Below are positions 45,131-55,529 of a stretch of DNA of 64,000 nucleotides, piece by piece (positions within the stretch are counted from its first letter, which is position 1; the number at the start of each line of letters is the position of its first letter). A program made the translations under genes and the position numbers. The DNA lies in NCBI GenBank assembly GCA_033557465.1, contig CM066033.1, positions 593,184,438-593,248,437 of the forward strand, in the 5' to 3' direction. The stretch comes from Ichthyophis bannanicus (lineage: Eukaryota > Chordata > Amphibia > Gymnophiona > Ichthyophiidae). The notes under the pieces were generated by a model that was not told the origin of the DNA, made no database searches, and was given only the letters and a program-made list of their open reading frames with translations.

Positions 45131-46470
45131 AGTGAAATGCGGGAGACCCTGGCCTCATTTTTGCCGCATTAGCCTTGCGGCAATGCGACAAGTCTGGATA
45201 TTCAACGCCAGGGTCGGATATGACCCCCAGCACTGAATGTCCGGGTTTACATAAATTTCAGCACTGGTGTCTAGTTGAATAAGCAGCACTAGCTACCGGC
45301 ACCGAATATCCCCCACTGAATCTTTAAATACGTCTATATAAAAGTTTCCAGGAAACGCAGAGCAGACTGAAACCCCGAGGAAAACAGCAGCATTATGAAA
45401 GGCAGTCAGTGATTTCTTACCGATCTCAATGTGCTTGCATGGGGACTTCCACTGCTGCTCTATCGTTAGCTATATAAATGCATGCTTTCTATCTGCTGCA
45501 CATCTGCAGAAGTTCAAAATAGCTCACAGCGTGGTGCGACACCTTCTGTCCAAGAACAAAAGCTATCCCGTTGCCTCAGCTGCCTCCCTAAACTTCCCTG
45601 CCACTGATCTGAAGCAGCAGCAGCCTGTGAATTATGTCCCGACGGCGGAGTGGAGGGGGATGTTTTTTAGGAACACTACTTTCTAGTGCTTAAGGAGATG
45701 GATTACATCATGCTTTAATTGAAGAGCCCAGGAACAGGCAAGCTTGTGCAGGTGCTGTTGCTGCACACACAGTCTCGATAACGGACTGGCACAACCCTGT
45801 GGCCAGAAAACTCTACTAAATGCTGAGCATGAAGAGAGCCAGAAATCCCCTCAACAAAGCTGGCACTTGGCTGCTCCTGGTCTACTCAGCACAATGACTT
45901 CATTTGTTTTTCTGTACCTTCATTGTTACAACCACAAAAAATACATACATAAGACAAAACATGGGTTTAGAGAGTCATAAAGAGAAAAAAAAAACAATTT
46001 GCACTTTTAGCTGTGTAATAAAGTGAAAGGGGCAGGGCTGGATTTAAAATGTTGGCATACATAGGTGAGATCAGACAGCAGGTCTCTGAGAGTGAGGGGC
46101 AGGGTGGGATTCCAGAGATCCCAAAAATTGGAGCGCTGGAGAGGTCTGAGGAAGGCCACAATACCCTAGTGGCACCTTTTTTAAGCAGCAAATGAATGTG
46201 ACCTACTTATTTGGCACCTTTACAATGTGGTGCCCTATGACTGAATCCAGGCCTGGGCCAGGAGTGTGGATTTAAGGCAAGTCTGATCTTCTTACTTTAC
46301 TAAGGAAGCCTTGCGGCACAGCTTGTCAGCCCCTCTGTAATAGTTCACCAGCTGCACCAGTCCAGGTTCATGGCCTGAAACGAGAAAAAGAAATTATATT
46401 TATTTTTCTTTTTGCCTGAAAAGGATACACTAACTCAAAATATAGTTTAAAAATAAAAGTTAGTTTTTGA
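45131..46470. other. Unassigned region
   Basis: The first 190 bp look like the other half of the GC-rich repeat interrupted by DIRS-A3. The rest has no nameable feature. Short open frames (45429-45686, 45744-45980) show no domain. Confidence 0.3.
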
Positions 46471-46477
46471 TATATTT

Positions 46478-46690
46478 ATTTTATTTATTTATTTATTTTT
46501 ATTTATTTCAACTTCTTATATACCGCACTCTTTGACATCAGCGCGGTTTACAAATAACAGAAAGGAACCAGAACAACAGGCTGTTTGGTATTACATATAA
46601 CAGGAGTATCAACTTGGATAACATGGGAGAACTATTTACATGGAGTATATAATCTATTAGCTAGATAGCATGCTCGAACTTTAGCATGCT
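46478..46690 (-). mobile_element. LINE 3'-end fragment
   Basis: TTTA microsatellite, then CTTATATACCGCACTCTTTG and GCGCGGTTTACAAATAACAG. Homologous to 6022-6166. Likely an L2-type 3' end in reverse orientation. Confidence 0.7.
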
Positions 46691-46884
46691 CGAACATATT
46701 AAATGACAGTGAGCAGCAATAACGTAGTACAAAAAATGTTTGAATAAAGCAAAACATAAAATTAAAGCCAAAAGAGAGAAAAATAAAAGTCAAATAAAAT
46801 GAGCAAGTTAACTAAAAACATAAGTGGGCAATGTAAAAACTTTTTATTTTTAAATTTATTTTAGTATTTCACGCATGATTAAGT

Positions 46885-47000
46885 TTGTACCTGAGGCAAT
46901 GGAAGGTTAAGTGGTTTGCCCAAGGCCCCAAGGAATGCCAGTGGAATTTGAACCCTGGCCTTTCTGGCTCTAGGCTCTTCCATTCTCTCTGGTTCCTAAA
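46885..47000 (-). mobile_element. MIR-like CORE-SINE fragment
   Basis: GGAAGGTTAAGTGGTTTGCC-CAAGG followed by GAATTTGAACCCTGGCC and CTGGCTCTAGGCTCTT matches the reverse complement of the MIR tRNA-like body. An ancient SINE, decayed. Confidence 0.65.
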
Positions 47001-47280
47001 TATTTTGACTAATTTTATAGGGTCTGATATTCAGTCATTTATCTGGGTAGCGGAACCCACTACCCGATGCCCCTCCTTGATTTTCAGCAGCATTCTCTGG
47101 ATAATGTCACTAGAGGTCATTGCAGACAGATTTACTATACTACTACTGATCATTTGTATAGTGCTATAAGGCACAAGCAGTACTGTATAGGAACATCTAA
47201 AAGACGGTCCCTGCTCATTGGAGTTAACCATCTAGTCAAGACAGACAACACAACAGCTGGAGACAAGGATCTCTCTAGGA

Positions 47281-47474
47281 CAGAGGTTCCCAACTCCAGT
47301 CCTGGAGGGCCAAACACCATTCAGGTTTTCAGGCTGTCCCTAATAAATATGCATGAGATGCATTTGCATGCACTGCCCCCATTGTATTCAAATGCATCTC
47401 ATGCATATTTATTAGGGACAGCCTGAAAACCTGAATGGTGTTTGGCCCACCAGGCCTGGAGTTGGGAACCTCTG
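47281..47474. mobile_element. Foldback MITE (hAT-like)
   Basis: 194 bp, almost entirely an inverted repeat. It starts CAGAGGTTCCCAACTCCAGT and ends ACTGGAGTTGGGAACCTCTG-like sequence; arms of about 80 bp meet near 47377 and are nearly identical. The flanks CTCTAGGA and GTTTAGGG are compatible with a decayed 8-bp duplication. Confidence 0.8.
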
Positions 47475-47489
47475 GTTTAGGGGAATGGT

Positions 47490-47974
47490 AAGGAAACACA
47501 TAGTTGGAGAGCAGGATACTAAGTGGATCAGGATCCAAAAGTGGCCTCGAAGAGGTGAGTTTTCAGCCTGGAGTTGAAAAGGGCCAGAGATGAAGCCTGA
47601 TGTACAGCCTCAGGTAGTTTTTCCCAGGTATAAGGAGGAGCAAAGTGGAAGGATCGGAGTTGGCAGTGGAAGAGAAGGGCACAGAGAGAAGCAATGCCAG
47701 AAGAGCGGAGTTCCCAAGGAGAGGTGTAGGGAGCGATAAGAGAAGAAAAGTAGTGAGGAGCTGCAGAGTGAATGCACTTAAAAGGTCAGTAGGAGAAATT
47801 TGAACTGGATATGGAAATGGATAGGAAGCCAGTGAAGCGATTGGAGAAGAGGGGTTATATGAGCATATTGAGGCTGGTGAAAGATTAGCCACACAGCTGA
47901 GTTCTGAAAAGATTGAAGGGGAGAGAGATGATTCAGAGGGAGACCTGCAAGGAAGAGGTTTTAAGAGTCTAGAT
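47490..47974 (-). pseudogene. L2-C RT C-terminal region
   Basis: The reverse frame 47563-47892 and flanking sequence correspond to the post-RT C-terminal part of L2. The Pro/Leu/Ser-rich translation is decayed. It is assigned by continuity: removing the hAT at 47975-49989 joins it to the RT frame at 49998. Confidence 0.5.
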
Positions 47975-48699
47975 CAGTGGTTCTCAACCTTTTTTGCACC
48001 GTGACCCCTTTTACCATTGGTCAACTTGTGGTGACCCCCAATGATAAAATCAAATGTGTCTCTCTTCCTTTACCGTTAACGCATTGTCACTGTAATCATT
48101 TGTTGAATTATTAATATATTATAGGCTTTTGCAATATGTTTTTATTTATAAAATTTACTTATTTAAACCACAATAACTAATCCCAATAACAAGTAATAAT
48201 ATTTGATTTCAAAATTATGATTTTGTAGTCAAATCACTAATATGAAATACAATTATTTTTTCTACCTTTGTTGTCTGACCAATTTATTCTCTGATCATGC
48301 TGGTCCCGATCTGGGGCTTCTGCTTTCCCGTCTTCTCTTAGCTCTCTTTCTGTGGTCTATGGTCCATCTGCCATTTCTTATCTCTTCTTTCATTTTCTTC
48401 ACTTCTTTCCATCAACCTATTTCCAGTCCCAGTAACCCTCCCCAGTATCAGCCCCTTTCCAGTCCTCACTCCCAGTACCTTCCAATGTCAACTTGCATTC
48501 CCATGACTGCCACTGGTGTCCATTCCCTTCCAGTCCCCCTCCTTCCCCACTGACCAGTCCCTTCTAGTACAAATACCATGGCAGCCCCTCTCAGATCCAC
48601 TCCCTTCCAGTTCCATTCTCCCATCCCCTCGTATCAGCCCATTTGTAGCCTTAGCCCCCAGTTTTCTTCCAGGGCCAGCAGCTCTATCCTCCCCTCCCC

Positions 48700-49260
48700 T
48701 CCCCACAATCAGCCTATTCCCAGTCAAAGCCCCCCCAATCAGCTCACTTCTAGTGCTATCCCCCCTCAACCCCATTACCAGTGCTAGCCTCCCCTAATCA
48801 GCCCAATAACAGTCCTACCCCCATCAGCTCATTACCAGTCCTAGCCTCCACTAATCAGCTCATTTCCAGTCATAGCCCCCCCGATGAGCTCATTTCCAAT
48901 GCTAGCCTCCCATCAGTCCATTACCAGTCCTACCCCACCCCATCAGCCCATTACCAGTCCTAGCCTCCCCTAATCAGCTCATTTCCAGTGCTAGTCCCCC
49001 CCCCCTCAACCCCATTACCAGTGCTAGGCTCCCCTAATCAGCCCATTACCAGTCCTACCCCCCCATCAGCCCATTTCCAGTCCTATCCTCACCGATCAGC
49101 TCATTTCCAATGCTAGCCCCCCTATCAGCCTATTACCAGTCCCAACCCCCCTTGATCTGTCCATTCCCAGTCCTAGCCTTCCCTAATCAACCCATTACCA
49201 GTCCTAGCCCCCCATCTGCCCATTACCAGTGCTAGCTCCCCCATCAGCCCATTATAATCC
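48700..49260. repeat. Degenerate C-rich minisatellite in hAT
   Basis: Irregular repeats of about 20-35 bp built on CAGCCCATTACCAGTCCTA with variable C-runs. The same core phrase recurs at 62460-63370 inside another hAT-like element. Open frames across it are low-complexity artefacts. Confidence 0.85.
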
Positions 49261-49570
49261 TAACCCGCACTGTCTCTCGCCTCTGTCCAGCATTTATCCC
49301 GTCTGTCCAGTATGCCCCCCTGTCTCTCCCCTTTGTCCATGCCAGCCCCACCTCCCTCCATGTCAGCCCCCTTCCCTCCATCCATATCAGCTCCCTCCCT
49401 CCATGTCAGCCCCTCCTCCCTCCATGTCAGCCCCCCTCCCTCCATCCATATCAGCCCCCCTCCCCCCCTGTCCATGTCCGCCTCCCCTGTCGATGTCAGC
49501 CCCCCTCTGTCCATGTCAGCCGTGTTGCAGGTTCCCTGCCCCCTCATCCCCTCTCCCCATGTCTGCCTCC

Positions 49571-49823
49571 CTTCTAATGCAGCCGCAGCTCCCTGCCTCT
49601 TAGGGAACTGCGGCTGTGCCTGTAAAATCGTTGCGGAGCATCCCTGTCTCTAGACGGGCTCCGTGAAGCATTGTCCCGCCTCCAAAGGAAGTGGTAAAGA
49701 ACTTCCTTTGGAGGCGGGACAATGCTGCACGGAGCCCGTCGAGAGACAGGGAGGCTCCGCAACAATTTTACAGGCACAGTCGCAGTTCCCTAAGAGGCAG
49801 GGAGCTGCGGCTGCATTAGAAGG
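49571..49823. repeat. 253-bp foldback inside hAT
   Basis: Near-perfect inverted repeat with arms of about 125 bp and its centre near 49697 (GGAAGTGGTAAAGAACTTCC). Few mismatches. Confidence 0.9.
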
Positions 49824-49997
49824 AAGGGGGTGAGTTTGCCGCTGCCGAGAAGTGGACTCAGCAGCGGCAGCAACTTGTGCACGTTTTAAATTTTTTTTTT
49901 TTTTTTAAACTTGGCGGAGACGAGGCGATCCCCGTTAAATCCTGTGGCGACCCCCATGGGGGTCGCGACCCACAGGTTGAGAACCGCTGGTCTAGAT

Positions 49998-51412
49998 GGG
50001 AGGTGACTAAAGAGTGGATAAGTGTCTTATTAGTGTGTTCAGAAAGGAAGGGGCAAAGTTTGTCAAAGAGACAACAGATTTTAGCTATCAGCTGGATGTG
50101 TGTGGAGAAGGAAAGGGCGGAGTCAAAGATGCCATCAAGGTTGCGAGCCGAGAAAACGAGGATTTGAGTGTTATCCACAAACAGAGAAAGAAGGAAGGGG
50201 GAGGTGGCTTTACGGGGAAAGATAAGAAGCTCAATTTTGGCCATGTTCAATTTCAAATGGCGGTGAGACATCCAGGCAGCAATGTCAGAGAGGTAATCAG
50301 AGATTTCAGGTGTAGAGAGATAGATCCAAGAGTCATCAGCGTAAAGATGGTACTGAAAACCATGGCACGAGTCGAGTACACCAAGGGACTGGGTATAGAG
50401 GGAGAAAAGGAGTGGACCCAACACAGACCTTGGGGGTACACCAACAGAGTGGAATAGCAGTAGGAGGAGGATCCACCAGAAAAAACATTATCAGTGCGGT
50501 GGGAAAGATAAGATGAGAACTAGGATAGCACAGAGCCTTTAAAAACCAAGCAAGGACAAGGTATTGAGGAGAAGGTGGTGGTCAACCGTGTCAAAAGCAT
50601 CAGAAAGGTCAAGAAAGATGAGGATTGAGTATAGGCCCTTGGCTTTGGCCAGGAACAGGTTGCTGGAGACTTTGGCAAGAGCAGTTTCAGTAGAATCTTA
50701 AGGACAAAAATCAGATTGTGATGGATCCAGAAAGGGCTTGAGAGAACCGCATGTTCAAGTAGTTTAGAAATGAAGGAGAGGAGGGAGATGGCTTGATAAT
50801 TAGAAGGACAGGTGGAATCTAGTGAGGGTTTCTTGAGAGGTGTAACCACAGCATGCTAGAAAGCTGCAGGAATAGCTGCAGTGGAAAGCGATAGGTTAAG
50901 AATATGACAGATGGAAGAGATGACCGTGGAGGAGACGGGTGGGAATAGAATCAGAGAAGCAGGTAGTGAGAGTTTGGAGGAGGAAAAAGATATGTGGTTT
51001 CCTCCTCAGAGATCTTAGAAAAGGAAGGAAGAGGGGAGGAGTTGGAAGTTAAGAGGGGATGGAGCTGATTTTATGGGGAATTAGAGTGTAATCTTGTGGA
51101 CTTTGTCATGGAAATAGTCAAAACCTGGGCAGATAGGGAAGGAGTGGACGAGGCAGAGGCACTTTGAGGAGAGAGTCGTAAAGAGATGTGAGGGTCAGAG
51201 GCAAGAAAGTTAGTCAGGTGGACATAATAGTCTTGTTTGGTGAGTGCTGTGGCTGAGTGGAAAGAAGTAAACATGAATTTAAAGTGTAGAAAGTCCATAA
51301 GGGTGCAGGATTTGAGCCAAATGGGCTCAGCTGAGTGGGCACAGAAACATAGGTAGTGGGTAGTCGAAGAAAGCCAGGGGTGAGTTACAGTATGCCTCAC
51401 AGGACATGGCAC
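49998..51412 (-). pseudogene. L2-C reverse transcriptase and linker
   Basis: The frame 49858-50424 contains [15 protein letters not shown] and [19 protein letters not shown] with the YADD box intact; its C-terminal end runs into the hAT. The frame 50520-50849 has YQAISLLSFISKLLEH (compare YRPISLLPFLSK). The frame 51071-51412 covers the linker between endonuclease and RT. Frameshifts lie between each piece. Confidence 0.7.
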
Positions 51413-51429
51413 AGGTGGAGCAAGAGCAT

Positions 51430-52033
51430 CCAGAGCAGAGTGCAGTGTTATAGGAAGCTACAGCCTCATCAACAGCACATCAAAATCTCAATGTACATGC
51501 ACAAGAGCCTTTGAATTCTATGCCCCCAACATATGGAACCAACTGACCATCACAATACACTGCATTCAATCCCACACCCTTTTCAAAAAGCACTTCTAAA
51601 TTCTTCTCTTTGAAGAACACTATGGTTCATCCACCATAGCTAACTCTCAGTAAGAGCATCCTGCACCCCCTTATACCATTCACATCTAACCCCCCCCCCC
51701 CCCCTAGCCACCTATTAGCTACCTAGCCTCCTTTATTGGATACTGATCATACTGGAAGCACTCTTTACCACTTACCTCCTTATGTCTCTTGACCTACTCC
51801 TTCCTCCTACCTTTTAATCCCTCCCTATTCCCCAGTATTCTGTATTACAGGTCCTATTTTATAGCTTTCTGGTATTACTTTCCCTCCCCGTGTTAAGCAA
51901 TGTTTATAAGTTAGTTATTGCTGTTCTAAAGTTGCCTATTTTACATTATCAATTTGTTCCTTGTAAACCGTTTTGCCTCGTAGAAAAAAAGTATATTAAA
52001 AGCAGTTAAATCAATCAATCAATCAATCAACAG
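51430..52033 (+). mobile_element. 5'-truncated LINE with (AATC)n tail
   Basis: A forward-strand insertion in L2-C. It starts inside the RT C-terminus (FEFYAPNIWNQLTITIHCIQ and, after a few residues, LFKKHF and a stop near 51598). A 3' UTR follows, with CTTGTAAACCGTTTTGCCTC and an AATC microsatellite (52010-52030). A C-run lies at about 51691-51705. The left boundary is approximate. Confidence 0.7.
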
Positions 52034-52168
52034 ACTCAGATGACACAGTGGAGGAAAGAGGTGATGAGACAGTGGAGGAGAGAGCCAAAGGGTCAATAGC
52101 ATGAAAATTTCTAAAGAGGTTGGAGGAGACAGGGCGAGGTTGAGGCGGTGAGTGATGAAGAGTGAAGT

Positions 52169-52961
52169 TTAGCAGGTGATGGGAAGAAGTAAGGTACAGA
52201 CGTTTGAGGGTAAGCAATTAGAGAAGACAACAAGGTCAAGGCGGTGGCCATGCTGGTGAGTGGGGGCAATGGAACAAAGCTGGAGGTTGAATGAGGAGGT
52301 AAGAGAAAGGAGCTTTAAAGCATAAGAGTCAGAGGGGATATCAACATGAATGTTAAAATCCCCGAGAATAAGGCAAGGAGAAGATGAATCCAGAAAGCAG
52401 GAAAGCCATGAGCCAAAGTCAGTGAGAAAGGTAGAGGTGGATTTGTCTGGGGGTTGATAAACAGCAGCTATCCAGAGAGGTAGTGGAGTAAAAAGGAGGA
52501 CGAGTGGACTCCGAAGGAGAGAAATTGAGGCAGAAAGCAGGGTTGAAATTGGCATGAATGAGATAGTAGAAACCCAACGCCACCATCACCACGGCCAATG
52601 GCACGAGGCGTGTGGGAGAACTGATAACCGCCATGAAGAGGGCAGCAAATGAAGCTGAGTACTTAGGGAGGATCCAAGTCTCAGTTAGAGAAAGAAGATG
52701 GAGAGTATTTGAGATAAAGAGGTTATGAATAAAGACAAGCTTATTTGAGATGGAGTGTGCATTCCACAAGGCACATGAGAAAGCAAGACAGGAGGGGGAA
52801 AGAAGTGGGATATGAATAAGATTTGAGTAGTTGCGTGAGGATCTGTCCTGGGAATGTGAAAAACACATCTAGGGGGGCTAGGGTTAGGATTGATATCTCC
52901 AGACGAGAGAAGGAGAAGGTGCAGAAAGGAGGCAGCACGGCGGTAACAAGGATGAGGTTCT

Positions 52962-52999
<38 letters not shown>

Positions 53000-53008
53000 T
53001 GATGACAA
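52169..53008 (-). pseudogene. L2-C endonuclease with 2A-like leader
   Basis: The frame 52685-53008 starts with a Ser/Leu repeat encoded by an AG dinucleotide tract. It then reads FLHLLLLSSGDINPNPSPP (residues 28-46), a diverged form of the 2A motif (canonical GDxExNPGP) found at the N-terminus of many L2/CR1-group LINE proteins. The endonuclease follows in another frame (52419-52868: CALWNAHSISNKLVFIHNLF, LSLTETWI with the catalytic Glu). The GDFN box is in 52169-52555 (CLILGDFNIHVDIPSD) and HQHGHRLDLVVF comes after it. Confidence 0.7.
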
Positions 53009-53030
53009 AGAAAATGGTGAAGCTCAAGAG

Positions 53031-53289
53031 CAGATGGGGTAGATGACAAGATGGCAGGAGAAGTGAGGATGGTTAAGAAGGAATGATACGGAGGGGGGCC
53101 TTGAAGTTGTTGGTATGAGGGGAGAAGATTAGGGCGTGTCAACAGTAGGAAGAGAAAGTGAGTGGAGCCATAAGAAAGAGATGGAGAGGAGAGTAGAAGT
53201 CAGAAGAAATTTATGAAGGATAGGCAGATCTCAGGGGATTAGGATGCACCTGTGAGTAATAGTGGTAACGAGCACAGGGAAGCTATAAC
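53031..53289. other. Probable L2-C 5' UTR, purine-rich
   Basis: GA-rich with no coding signal, adjoining the L2-C start. By position a 5' UTR. Confidence 0.35.
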
Positions 53290-53540
53290 AGACTGTAAAG
53301 CCATCCAGCACTGGGGCACTCTGTGAGCAGTGCCGGGGTTACCTGGTTATCAGCAATATTCAGGTTAGTTATCTGGATAACAAGCTAAATAGCACCATTA
53401 TGCAGATAGTGGTTGGCACTGAATATCTAGATTCAGCTTTGGCTGCTGGTACTGTCGGGACATTGGTGCTAAATATCCAGATTTTTATCTTTTAATGCCA
53501 CCATTGCTAAAATACCGACTGCCCTGTCTGAATATGAGCT
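53290..53540. repeat. Decayed MITE-like repeat
   Basis: TTATCTGGATAAC, CACTGAATATCTAGA and CTAAATATCCAGA phrases recur in fragments elsewhere (840-985, 45200-45320). Ends not defined. Confidence 0.4.
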
Positions 53541-53714
53541 CCAAAGTTTTCTAAATATATTTCCATCCATGGTCATATACCCAGGGTATTTTCACCCACT
53601 GACCTCAACATGCTTGAATGAAGGCTCTTTTCTAATGTAAAGATTCCTTCCAAGTCTGTGACCTCCCACTGGAGTAGAGAAAATTGTCCGAAGATGATGT
53701 TCTGCATGTATCTC

Positions 53715-54230
53715 CATAACAGATGCGGAAATTATGCGTACCTGATAATTTTCATTCCTCGAGTCTTGCCAGACCAGTCCAGATAATTGAGATAATCCCT
53801 TCCCTTTGGCAGGTGAGGACATAGAAAAAAAATTGTATGCCCCCCTTTATTGGTTAGTGTAGTGGGGAGGCGTGCCAGTATTTCGCATAGTGTACCTGTA
53901 TCTTCTCTTTCCTCTTTTTTTCTTTTTTTTTACACATTTCAGCTGTGCTGAGTTCAGACCTACTACCTGTTTATTATTTTTTATGCTACCTCGCATACTC
54001 CTCCTCCTGCCTAATCCCATTTTGCTATGCAGGGCAGTATTCTGGACTGGTCTGGTAGGACTCATGGAAAGAAAACTATTAGAGAACCGTAATTTCATCT
54101 TCATTTTCATCCCTGTCGGAATAGTCCAGACGAGTGAGGATTTAACTAAACATTATCCCTCGGAGGGTAGGCTGTATGCATAGCAGCCCTAAGGGCTGCT
54201 TCTGTGAAGCCAACCTGCCTGCATGTCCAT
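53715..54230 (-). mobile_element. DIRS family C terminus with internal complementary region
   Basis: A left terminus at about 53735-53830 contains GTCTTGCCAGACCAGTCCAG. At 54040-54150, GGACTGGTCTGGTAGGACTC is followed by TCCCTGTCGGAATAGTCCAG, the fused-ends arrangement of a DIRS internal complementary region. The rest of the element is absent: a LINE 3' end follows directly at 54235. Sequence related to DIRS-B (AGACCAGTCCAGA) but distinct. Confidence 0.6.
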
Positions 54231-54234
54231 CCTA

Positions 54235-54565
54235 TAATTTATTTATTGAACATTTTATATACCGCCTTTCAGAAAAATCAAAGTGGTTTACATAGAACAA
54301 AACTTGAACATTACATTGAAACTTATTCAAACAATTGAAATTACAGTGAACATTAAATTGTATATAATAAAATTGGTAATTTGAGAGTTACAATGCTGAG
54401 TAAATGCTGATTAGGTATATAGATAGTTTAAACATATATACAGATTTAAATATTTACAAATTTCAAAAATCTTATCAACTTATCTGAGCAGGGAAAAATG
54501 TATTGTAGTTCACTAGAATTATTAGTTTAAAGAGTAAATGTGATAATGTGGAGAATTGGGTATTT
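54235..54565 (-). mobile_element. LINE 3'-end fragment
   Basis: TTATTTATTGAACATTTTAT then ATACCGCCTTTCAGAAAAATC and AAAGTGGTTTACATAG, the L2-type 3' hairpin in reverse orientation. No coding part. Confidence 0.65.
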
Positions 54566-54844
54566 ATTTATTTAACAGGTTTTTTATACCGCCTTTCATA
54601 CAATCAAAGCGGTTACAAGACTACATCAGGTTAGCATAACTTACAAACATCAGACTATACAGACCAAACGATAAATCCAGTTTATACCACCTTATCAAAA
54701 TATCAAAGTGATAAGCAATGGATCCATAGGTAACAGGGAAGGACTACATCATGTTAACATGCAATACAGACATACCTCTAAACGTAGGAGCAGCCTAAGG
54801 GAGAGACACAAAGAGGACATTATACAGAGAATACGTTTTGCCAC

Positions 54845-54908
54845 GGGCCAACGCCTAAGGGCCACGCCAAAGGGCCCTCTGGCGAGGCCCTCAGGCGCGG
54901 GCCCGCCT
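54845..54908. promoter_or_regulatory. GC-rich module shared with 61008-61065
   Basis: GCCTAAGGGCCACGCCAAAG and GGCGAGGCCCTCAGGCG recur with few changes at 61010-61060, in the same orientation. A CpG-rich LINE promoter block is one reading; not proven. Confidence 0.5.
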
Positions 54909-55313
54909 GTCGGCGGCTGCCTTTAACTGAAGCTGCTTCTCCCCTCCCACAGCCCCGTTCGGGCCGGAGGCAGTTGAACGCTCTCGCGCCTCTCAGGGGA
55001 CCGGCTCAGCTGATGTTCCCGCCGTCGGCGGCTGCCTTTAACTGAAGCTGCTTCTCCCCTCCCACAGCCCCGTTCGGGCCGGAGGCAGTTGAACGCTCTC
55101 GCGCCTCTCAGGGGACCGGCTCAGCTGATGTTCCTGCCGTCGGCGGCTGCCTTTAACTGAAGCTGCTTCTCCCCTCCCACAGCTCCGTTCGGGCCGGAGG
55201 CAGTTGAACGCTCTCGCGCCTCTCAGGGGACCGGCTCAGCTGATGTTCCCGCCGTCGGCGGCTGCCTTTAACTGAAGCTGCTTCTCCCCTCCCACAGCCC
55301 CGTTCGGGCCGGG
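54909..55313. repeat. GC-rich tandem repeat, 115-bp unit, 3.5 copies
   Basis: Units begin GTCGGCGGCTGCCTTTAACT at 54909, 55024, 55139 and 55254, an exact period of 115. The copies differ at only one or two bases (CCCGCC/CCTGCC; AGCCCCG/AGCTCCG), so the expansion is recent. CpG-rich, with no frame of interest. Confidence 0.95.
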
Positions 55314-55529
55314 TATTGTAAGATAGAGTAAGAAAAAGGAAAAAGTAAGTTGTGAATTAAATTTATGTATACTCATATTCATTAAGTGGGAAATATTTCA
55401 TCTATTAGGAATGAGTCTCCAAAGTACTCTATAAATAAGTGAGTTTTAAGATCTTTTCGAAATGCTGAAAGATCTGTGATATCTGAGTTTATCCGGCAGA
55501 GCGTTCCATATTAAAGGAGCATTGAAGCT

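Larger units (their letters stand above)
47975..49989. mobile_element. hAT element, non-autonomous, 2.0 kb
   Basis: The ends CAGTGGTTCTCAACC and GGTTGAGAACCGCTG are inverted repeats, flanked by the perfect 8-bp duplication GTCTAGAT (47967-47974 and 49990-49997). No transposase is recognisable. Internally it holds a C-rich minisatellite-like tract (about 48700-49260) and a 253-bp foldback (49571-49823). The terminal CGCGACCC/GGGGTCGCG sequence is the familiar hAT-Charlie-type end. Confidence 0.9.
47120..53030 (-). mobile_element. L2-clade LINE (L2-C), multiply interrupted
   Basis: A reverse-strand L2 LINE. The 3' end is near 47120-47175 (TACTACTACTGATCATTTGT and ATAGTGCTATAAGGCAC). The coding order, right to left, is a 2A-like leader, endonuclease, linker and RT. 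It is interrupted by a foldback MITE (47281-47474), a hAT (47975-49989) and a LINE fragment (about 51430-52033). All frames carry lesions. Confidence 0.75.

Noticed and set aside
48242..49653. Several open frames rich in Pro, Ser and Leu
   Set aside because: They read through the C-rich minisatellite in multiple frames at once, which is a composition effect.
54708..54926. 72-codon basic frame
   Set aside because: Crosses the boundary between LINE 3' UTR and the GC-rich module; no support.
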